A stretch of DNA of 64,000 bases. Source: Oscillospiraceae bacterium (GTDB lineage: Bacteria; Bacillota_A; Clostridia; Oscillospirales; Ruminococcaceae). A program made the position numbers and the translations under genes. Under the pieces are notes generated by a model that was not told the origin of the DNA, did not search any database, and worked only from the letters and a program-made list of their open reading frames with translations. The DNA lies in contig SFDQ01000004.1 of assembly GCA_004558145.1 (NCBI GenBank), forward strand, positions 124,001-188,000, in the 5' to 3' direction. Positions 58,301 through 64,000 of the stretch are shown here, piece by piece. The number at the start of each line of letters is the position of its first letter. The stretch's first letter is position 1.

Positions 58301-58627
58301 TCATTTTTGCAGCACGGTGACCTCCGGCGGCAGGTTGGAGGCGAACGCCTCATAGACCACGATGTAGCGGTCATGGTTGATCTGCAGGCCGTAATGGTCG
58401 GTGAGATAATCCAGGTCCTGGGGGTAATAGCCCTCCACCGCGTAGCACTGGACGGCGCTGCGCAGCACGGCGTTTCTCAGCGCTGCGGCGCCCTGGCCGT
58501 CCAGGTCGGCGCCCACGCGGCCCAGGCCCCAGGCACAGCCCAGAGCCAGCGCCGCCGCCAGCACCAGCGCCAGCAGCACACGCAGCAGCAGCCTGCCGCG
58601 GGCAAGAGGCGTTCGGTCGTGATACAT
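58301..58627 (-). CDS. Small pilin-like membrane protein
   Basis: The 108-residue protein has a cytoplasmic start (YHDRTPLARGR), one membrane helix (about residues 13-35) and a short outer domain with VEGYYPQDLDYLTDHYGLQI. Conserved in pilus loci of gut Firmicutes as I recall, function unknown. It looks like a minor pilin without the leader peptide. ATG 58627 follows AAGGAGG, 12 bp after the pilC stop. Confidence 0.8.
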   Translation of the reverse strand: MYHDRTPLARGRLLLRVLLALVLAAALALGCAWGLGRVGADLDGQGAAALRNAVLRSAVQCYAVEGYYPQDLDYLTDHYGLQINHDRYIVVYEAFASNLPPEVTVLQK

Positions 58628-58639
58628 GGAAGCGCCTCC

Positions 58640-59683
58640 TTATCCCACCGTGCCGAGGATGCCGATGAGCGGCAGCATCACTGACAGCAGGGTGATGCCC
58701 ACCGCCACGGTGAGGAAGGCCGAGATCGCCGGCTCCACCATGTCCACCACCCGGTCCAGCTCGTCGTCCGCGTCCTGGGTGAACAGGCTGGTGAGGCGGG
58801 CGAGCACCTGCTCGGTCTTGCCGCTGCGCTCGCCGCTGAGCAGCATCCGGGCATACAGGGGCTCAAAAAGCTTCTGGTCGTGCACCGCCGTGGCAAGGCC
58901 GGAGCCCTGGGCCATCTGGCCCCGGGCGGCGGCGATGGCCGCGTGCAGGCCGGTGTGGTCCACCATTCCCTCGGCGGCCTCCATGGCAGTGTCGGCGTCC
59001 AGGCCGCTGGCGATGAAGATGTCCAGCGCGCCCGCAAGGCGTGCCACCGCCAGCTTGCGGCTGGCCGCGGCGGTGAGGGGCAGCCGCTGGAACACATGGC
59101 TCAACCGGGCGCGGCCTGCGGCGGTGCGGCCCAGGACGGCCCCCACCGCCACCAGGACGGCCAGCACCAGCGTGACCGCCAGCGCCACGCCGCCCACCCA
59201 GTAGGCCAGACGGATGTAGCCGTAGCTGCTGGTGGCGATGTCGCCCACAAGGCCCTCGTACACGCCGGTGAACACCGGCAGCACCCAGGCCAGCAGCACC
59301 GCCAGGATGGCGGCCATCAGGCCCAGCAGCACCGCGGGATAGACCACGGCGCTGCGCAGTTTCTTTTGCAGGCGCGCCTGAGACGCGTAATACCGGGCGA
59401 GGCTGTTCAGCACCGCCTCGGTGCGGCCCGCCTTTTCGCCGGCTGCGATCATGCGCACGGCGTAGCCGGGCAGCGCGCCGGTCTGTTCCACCGCCGAGGA
59501 CAGGCTCTCGCCCAGCAGCAGCGCCTTCTGCATGGTGCGGGCGGCCTCCCTGAAGGGGCCCGCCGCGCTGTCTTCGCTGAGCAGACCGGCGGCCTCGTCC
59601 AGCTGGATGCCCGCCCCCAGCAGCAGTGCCAGATTCTCGCACAGGGCGCTCACCGCCAGCGCGTCAAGTTCCCGTTTTGCCAT
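58640..59683 (-). CDS. pilC: PilC/GspF-type inner-membrane platform protein
   Basis: The 347-residue protein has the two GspF domains: the first at about 5-125 (ENLALLLGAGIQLDEAAGLL; RMIAAGEKAGRTEAVL), the second at about 205-325 (LAVARLAGALDIFIASGLD; RMLLSGERSGKTEQVLARL), with three helices. It forms the platform on which pilus ATPases act. ATG 59683 follows GGAAGAGG. It is second in the operon behind the transglutaminase lipoprotein. Confidence 0.92.
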   Translation of the reverse strand: MAKRELDALAVSALCENLALLLGAGIQLDEAAGLLSEDSAAGPFREAARTMQKALLLGESLSSAVEQTGALPGYAVRMIAAGEKAGRTEAVLNSLARYYASQARLQKKLRSAVVYPAVLLGLMAAILAVLLAWVLPVFTGVYEGLVGDIATSSYGYIRLAYWVGGVALAVTLVLAVLVAVGAVLGRTAAGRARLSHVFQRLPLTAAASRKLAVARLAGALDIFIASGLDADTAMEAAEGMVDHTGLHAAIAAARGQMAQGSGLATAVHDQKLFEPLYARMLLSGERSGKTEQVLARLTSLFTQDADDELDRVVDMVEPAISAFLTVAVGITLLSVMLPLIGILGTVG

Positions 59684-59732
59684 GATGCCTCTTCCTTTCC
59701 CATACGATGCGCGCCGGCCACGGGGCCCGCGG

Positions 59733-60674
59733 TCAATAGGTCTTGTACTCCCGGTAGTTGCTGCCGTCGCCGATGAATTCCGCGTCGGCGCCGCCCGCGG
59801 CGAAGGTCAGGTCCACCCGGGTCCAGGTCTCCCGGTCCACCTCGATCTTGACGGTGATCCAGCCGGTCTCCTCCAGCCAGATCATGTTCCAGGCATGATA
59901 GAGGTCGTTGGGGGCCACATAGCCGGTGATGACCTTGGTGGGCACGCCCTGGCTGCGGAGCATGGCCGCGGCCAGCACCGCGTAGTCGATGCAGATGCCC
60001 TTGCCGGTGGCCAGGGTCTCATCCGCGTCGGAAAGATAGCCCGTGCCGATGGTCTCGGCCTTGGGGGTGTCGTAGGCGATGTGCTCCACGATGTAGGCAT
60101 AGACGGCGGACACCATGCCTGCCTCGTCCGCCGCGCCCGCCGCCAGCTGCCCGGCCAGCGCCACGCAGTCGTCGCCGGCGGCGTAGTTCACATAGCAGCT
60201 GGGCCGCAGGAACGGCTCCAGCTCGCTGGCCAGCTGCACCTGCTCGGTGCGGGCGTACTTTTCGCTGTATTGGGTGTCGGCCACGTTCTCCATCACCCGG
60301 AAGGTGTATTCCCCGTCGCCGCTTTGCAGCGGGCAGACGATGGGAGTGCCGTCGCCGGGCAGGTCGTAGTTGTATTTCACGTCGCCGAACACCACCTGGA
60401 ATTTCAGGCGCTTTTCGCTCACGGCGCTCACTGCCACATAGCCCTGGGCCAGATGGCTGGTGTCCAGCAAGCAGTCGTTTTCGCCGGTGGCGGCAGCCGC
60501 GTCAAAGGCCGCCTCGGCCATGGGCGGGGCCTGATAGCCTCCGCCGGCCTGTTCTTCCGACGCCGCCGTGCTCTGGGCCGGGGCGGACGGGGCCGGGGCG
60601 CTGCCTTCGCCCGCGCCGCAGGCGGAAAACAGCACGCAGACCGCCAGCAGCGCGCAGAGCCATCGACGCTGCAT
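59733..60674 (-). CDS. Transglutaminase-like domain lipoprotein
   Basis: The 313-residue product has a signal peptide with lipobox FSAC (Cys about 19), an Ala/Pro/Ser linker and a C-terminal transglutaminase-like domain. Catalytic Cys is in GKGICIDYAVL, His in LYHAWNMIW and the acidic residue in the following strand (TVKIEVD). It would act outside the cell on proteins or peptidoglycan-linked peptides. It heads the operon leading to pilC, pilins, pilT and the SARP gene. ATG 60674 follows AAGGGGGGAAGG. Confidence 0.9.
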   Translation of the reverse strand: MQRRWLCALLAVCVLFSACGAGEGSAPAPSAPAQSTAASEEQAGGGYQAPPMAEAAFDAAAATGENDCLLDTSHLAQGYVAVSAVSEKRLKFQVVFGDVKYNYDLPGDGTPIVCPLQSGDGEYTFRVMENVADTQYSEKYARTEQVQLASELEPFLRPSCYVNYAAGDDCVALAGQLAAGAADEAGMVSAVYAYIVEHIAYDTPKAETIGTGYLSDADETLATGKGICIDYAVLAAAMLRSQGVPTKVITGYVAPNDLYHAWNMIWLEETGWITVKIEVDRETWTRVDLTFAAGGADAEFIGDGSNYREYKTY

Positions 60675-60693
60675 CCCCTTCCCCCCTTTTTCT

Positions 60694-60714
60694 GCGGGGC
60701 ACATCCCGCCCCGC
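60694..60714 (-). other. Leader hairpin of the pilus operon
   Basis: The 7-bp stem GCGGGGC / GCCCCGC has a 7-nt loop between the expected start site and the ribosome site. Confidence 0.4.
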
Positions 60715-60732
60715 GCGCTCACTCTAATGTTA

Positions 60733-60760
60733 ATTATATCGGCCCTGTGTGAAAAGTAAA
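60733..60760 (-). promoter_or_regulatory. Promoter of the transglutaminase-pilus operon
   Basis: Minus strand: TTTACT (60755-60760), 16-bp spacer, TATAAT (60733-60738). The AT-rich upstream region carries AGTAA repeats. No c-di-GMP riboswitch fits in the roughly 50-nt leader. Confidence 0.65.
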
Positions 60761-60775
60761 GTAAAGTATATGTAA

Positions 60776-60804
60776 GCAGGCCCGCCGCGCTGCGGCGAGC
60801 CTGC
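60776..60804 (-). terminator. Hairpin after the GGDEF/EAL gene
   Basis: The stem GCAGGC-GCCGC / GCGGC-GCCTGC is followed leftward by a U-poor TTACATATAC tail, so a weak terminator. Confidence 0.5.
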
Positions 60805-60828
60805 TCCGCCCGGCAGAGCCAAAACACA

Positions 60829-63800
60829 TCACGTATGGGACGTTGCTCCCGGACCTTCTCCGTGGAAAATACGGTACTGATTTTTGCCCCGGCGCTTGGC
60901 CTCGTAGAGGGCCGCGTCCGCGTTGGCCAGCAGAGCGTCATAGTCGCTGCCGTGCTCCGGGAAGAGGGATGCGCCGATGCTGCCCATGATCTGGTAATGG
61001 ATGTCCCCGTTGCGGTAGGGGTTGCGGAACATGTTGCAAAGGCGCTCCAGGCGGTTTTCCAGCACTTCGCGGGTCACGTTGGAGACGAACACCACGAACT
61101 CGTCGCCGCCGAAGCGGGCCACCACGTCGGAGTGGCGGAACACGCTCTGGATGCGCTGGGCAATGCAGCGCAGGATGTCGTCGCCCACCATGTGTCCCAA
61201 AGCGTCGTTGGCCTTTTTGAAGTCGTCCACGTCGATGAAGATCAGCGCTCCGCAGGTGAGTTTTCCCTTTGTGAGCCGCTCGTGGACATTGCGCTCGAAG
61301 TAGGTGCGGTTGTACAGGCCGGTCAGGCCGTCCCGGTTGGCCTGCTCCTTCCAGCGGTCCAGCTCGTTGCGCCAGTTCGCGGTGTTCACCAGAACGCCCT
61401 CGATCACCGCGCCGCTCTCGCTTTCCTCCCGCTGCAGGTGCAGCTCCATCCACTCGTATCCGCCGTCAGACACGCAGATGCGCACCGTGCCCTCCACCCA
61501 GGGGATCTCGTCCCGGGCGCAGCGGCCCACCATGTCCAGAAAGTCCTCTTCGTCGTTTTCGTTCAGAAGGCCCGAACTGCGCAAAAAGGCAATGGCGTCG
61601 GGGAATTCCGTTCTTCCTTCCATCACCGGCGAGAAAGCCGCTGAGAAACGGATGCTGCCCGTGTCCGGGCGGTACTGGAACGTAACGATGCTGCCCCGTT
61701 TCTTGTCCTCGGCCCACTCGGCCGCCTGGGGGGAGAGCAGCGCGCCCTCGGGGTCCACGCAGCTCAGCCGCCCGTTTTCCCAGCCGGCGTTCTCAAACTC
61801 CTCCACCGGCATGGGCCGGAAAAACACGTATCCCTGCACGGTGTCGCAGGCGGCATGGCGCAGGTGACGCACCTGTTCCATGTTCTCCACGCCTTCGGCC
61901 ACGGTGTTGATGTGCAATTTGCCGGCCATCTTCATGATGGATTCCACCACGCGGCGGCCGCGGCGGGAGTCGTTGTCCCCCACGAAGAAGCTGCGGTCCA
62001 GCTTGATGGCGTCCACATTCAGCTGATTGAGCAGGCCCAGCGACGAGTAGCCGGAGCCGAAGTCGTCCAGCGAGCAGCCAAAGCCCGCCTCATGCATCCG
62101 GTCGATGAGATGGCGCACGCCCTGGGGGTCGTCCAGCAGGATGGTCTCAGTGAGCTCGAACTCGATGAGGCCCCGGTCCACCTTGTATTTGTCGCGGATG
62201 GTCTGATATTTTTCTAAAAAGTCCGGGGAGTCCAGGTTCTGGCGGGAGAGGTTCACCGACACCACGCACAGTTCCCTGCCCTCCTGCTTCCAGCGGGCCA
62301 GATCGCGGCAGACCTGCTCGAAAACGAACTGGTCGATGCGGGTGATGAAGCGGTATTTCTCCAGCACGGGAACGAACACCGCAGGCGAGATCATGCCCCG
62401 CTTGGGATGCTGCCAGCGGATGAGCGCCTCGGCGCCGGAGACCCGCCGGTCCTCCAGACGGACCTTGGGCTGGTAGTACACCTTGAAGTCGCCGGCGCGC
62501 AGCGAGGTGTCCAGCCAGTTGATCATCTCTTTTTCTTCCAGCTGCACCCGCTGCCACTCGGCGTCGTAGAAGGTGCACTCTCCGTGCATCTTCTCGCCGA
62601 TCTTGCGGGCGGTGCTGCTGCGCTCTTCCATGACGGTCACATCGTTTTCGCCGGGCTGTGCCATGTCCGCGCCGAAACGAAGTTCCAGATAGTAGGGGTT
62701 TTCCAGGTCCACGTTGAAGGCGTTGACCTTCTTGTACATATCCTGCAGCCGCTGCACGATCTCCTGCTTGTCCTGCCCTTCCAGCAGCAGATAGAACAGG
62801 TCGGCGGAAGCGCGGGTGATGAGCTCGCCCGGGCGCAGGCAGCTTTCCAGCGTGTTGTAAAGGTAGCGAAGGGTGCGGTTGCCCTCTTCGATGCCGTAGA
62901 TGCTGTTCACCAGCTTGAAGCCCTGCATATCAGCGGAGACCAGGGTGTAGTTGCTGCTCTTTTCCAGAAGGAGCGAAGCGTCGTAGCGGAAACGTGCGTC
63001 GCTCTTGCCGCCGGTGAGGGGGTCTACGAAGGCCATGTACTCCAGGCTGGACTGATAGCGGCGGCGCAGGATGGTCATGGCGATGAGCACGCCGCCGAAA
63101 ACAACGCCCAGCAGCAGGGTGAGCCACAGGTTCTCGGTCACCAGCGGGTCGATGGTCTTGCCCAGCAGGTCAGCGGGAATGATGGTGAGCACATACCAGT
63201 CGTTGGCCACCAGCGGGATGTAGCTCACCAGAACGCCCGTGCCGTCCTTTTCGATCTTGGTCACGCCGGCCTGACCCGCGTGGATGTCATCATACATCTG
63301 GCTGAACTGGGCGCGCTCCTCTTCCGTTCCGTTCAGCCAGGTGTCCCGAAGAAGGGTGGACAGTTCATTGCTTTCGCCGGCAGCCAGCAGTTCGCCGTCC
63401 CGGGTGATGACCCTGGACGTGCCCTCGCCGTTGAAGCTCTGGGTGGAGAGCATGCTGGTGAGCAGGCTGGCGTTCTTGACGCCCAGCAGCACCGATTCCT
63501 CCGCGGTCTCGCCGCAGGAGTAGTAGATGCCCAGGGCCGGCTCGCGGGACATGATCAATTGGGTGGTGCCCGCATGCACCACGTCGTCGCCCGCCAGCGC
63601 GGAACAGCGCTCCCTGATCCACTCTTCGGCTTCCGTCGTATTCGCCGCCAGATACAGCTCGTCAAACCCGGACACCGACGCCTTGCGGGCCAAAAACTCC
63701 GGCAGCGCATCCTCGTCCAGAAGCACGGCGCTGTCCCGGATGATGTTCATGCTTTCCATCGACTGGGAAAGGCGGCTGTCCACCAGGGTCGCGATCTGGT

Positions 63801-63978
63801 CCGAAACATCCAGCAGCCAGTTCTGGGTGCGCTGCTCGGTGGCGTTCTGGATCGCGAAGCCGTTCATCAGGAACAGCGTGCCGGTCACCAGGATCGCAAT
63901 GCTCAGACCCAGCATCGTCAGGAACATGCCCCTGCGATACTGATTGATGGTCTGTTCGTGTTTCATCCTCTTCACCAT
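60829..63978 (-). CDS. Membrane sensor with GGDEF-EAL-PAS-GGDEF architecture
   Basis: The protein of about 1049 residues has a helix at 19-41, an extracellular sensor (about 45-285, dCache-like), and a second helix near 290-310. A degenerate GGDEF domain spans about 330-470 (RASADLFYLLL in place of the signature). An EAL domain spans about 510-760, with EALIRW, NLSRQN, ELTETILL, DDFGSGYSS, KLDRSF and EGVE all present. A PAS-like linker is followed by an intact GGDEF domain (DGLTGLYNR; RFGGDEFVVF) to the end. It should both make and break c-di-GMP. It lies upstream of the pilus operon. The start is 63978 or 63966; ribosome-site evidence is poor at both. Confidence 0.92.
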   Translation of the reverse strand: MVKRMKHEQTINQYRRGMFLTMLGLSIAILVTGTLFLMNGFAIQNATEQRTQNWLLDVSDQIATLVDSRLSQSMESMNIIRDSAVLLDEDALPEFLARKASVSGFDELYLAANTTEAEEWIRERCSALAGDDVVHAGTTQLIMSREPALGIYYSCGETAEESVLLGVKNASLLTSMLSTQSFNGEGTSRVITRDGELLAAGESNELSTLLRDTWLNGTEEERAQFSQMYDDIHAGQAGVTKIEKDGTGVLVSYIPLVANDWYVLTIIPADLLGKTIDPLVTENLWLTLLLGVVFGGVLIAMTILRRRYQSSLEYMAFVDPLTGGKSDARFRYDASLLLEKSSNYTLVSADMQGFKLVNSIYGIEEGNRTLRYLYNTLESCLRPGELITRASADLFYLLLEGQDKQEIVQRLQDMYKKVNAFNVDLENPYYLELRFGADMAQPGENDVTVMEERSSTARKIGEKMHGECTFYDAEWQRVQLEEKEMINWLDTSLRAGDFKVYYQPKVRLEDRRVSGAEALIRWQHPKRGMISPAVFVPVLEKYRFITRIDQFVFEQVCRDLARWKQEGRELCVVSVNLSRQNLDSPDFLEKYQTIRDKYKVDRGLIEFELTETILLDDPQGVRHLIDRMHEAGFGCSLDDFGSGYSSLGLLNQLNVDAIKLDRSFFVGDNDSRRGRRVVESIMKMAGKLHINTVAEGVENMEQVRHLRHAACDTVQGYVFFRPMPVEEFENAGWENGRLSCVDPEGALLSPQAAEWAEDKKRGSIVTFQYRPDTGSIRFSAAFSPVMEGRTEFPDAIAFLRSSGLLNENDEEDFLDMVGRCARDEIPWVEGTVRICVSDGGYEWMELHLQREESESGAVIEGVLVNTANWRNELDRWKEQANRDGLTGLYNRTYFERNVHERLTKGKLTCGALIFIDVDDFKKANDALGHMVGDDILRCIAQRIQSVFRHSDVVARFGGDEFVVFVSNVTREVLENRLERLCNMFRNPYRNGDIHYQIMGSIGASLFPEHGSDYDALLANADAALYEAKRRGKNQYRIFHGEGPGATSHT

Positions 63979-64000
63979 CCCGCGGTGCGGGCAATGCCGC

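Noticed and set aside
60746..60772. Short AGTAA repeats upstream of the transglutaminase promoter as a regulatory array
   Set aside because: Only two or three copies of a 5-bp AT-rich unit, which is expected in an upstream promoter element.

Overview
The window is GC-rich (roughly two-thirds G+C) Firmicutes-type DNA. Ribosome binding sites are strong (AGGAGG), promoters are sigma-A-like, genes are tightly packed with ATGA overlaps, and there are many intrinsic terminators. The gene content fits a strict anaerobe of the gut Oscillospiraceae/Ruminococcaceae kind: AraC/PocR and LacI sugar loci whose ABC transporters lack an ATPase, lantibiotic-type ABC transporters with two-component systems, type IV pilus-like genes with an SARP-type regulator, and an MBG-domain surface protein. 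The genus is inference. I saw no IS element, phage, CRISPR array or rRNA. One tRNA (Arg-ACG) is present.

Layout. 1-2200: a CydDC-like heterodimeric ABC transporter (one subunit cut by the window edge) behind a promoter with two DtxR-like palindromes. 2281-7372: a GHKL kinase and LytTR regulator divergent from a BceAB-like ABC transporter. 7448-8062: an unknown conserved protein. 8112-12540: a lantibiotic/CprABC-like ABC transporter divergent from an OmpR-type two-component system. 12664-17474: thioredoxin and thioredoxin reductase, a P-loop kinase with a DUF2200 protein, a rhodanese lipoprotein with an ArsC-type reductase, an AraC/GyrI regulator and an acetyltransferase. 17605-24517: a complete sugar locus read leftward (binding protein, two permeases, LacI repressor, P-loop kinase, GH13_18 phosphorylase). 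24776-27184: tyrosine phosphatase, metallophosphoesterase and lysoplasmalogenase. 27321-33928: an AraC/PocR regulator divergent from an FAD oxidoreductase and an ATPase-less ABC importer.

33992-39319 is less GC-rich: guanine deaminase, a dicarboxylate symporter, a split UxaA-type dehydratase/lyase and a LysR regulator. 39380-42148: peroxiredoxin, rhodanese and YaaA as one operon, then CobO and TspO. 42205-46552: a five-gene redox/detoxification operon (small MerR-helix-like protein, iron alcohol dehydrogenase, carboxymuconolactone decarboxylase-cupin, flavodoxin-like reductase, cyclophilin-like lipoprotein) divergent from its probable LysR regulator. 46659-50164: a ferredoxin-domain protein controlled by a divergent Crp-family regulator, a MATE exporter and a DUF2798 membrane protein. 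50426: tRNA-Arg.

50725-63978 is a surface and motility region: an MBG-repeat surface protein, then an eight-gene operon running from a transglutaminase lipoprotein through PilC, three or four pilin-like small proteins and PilT to an SARP-type regulator whose C-terminus looks like a degenerate GGDEF domain. Upstream of it lies a large sensor with GGDEF-EAL-GGDEF architecture. The most interesting idea here is that c-di-GMP signalling, the pilus-like machine and its regulator form one system.
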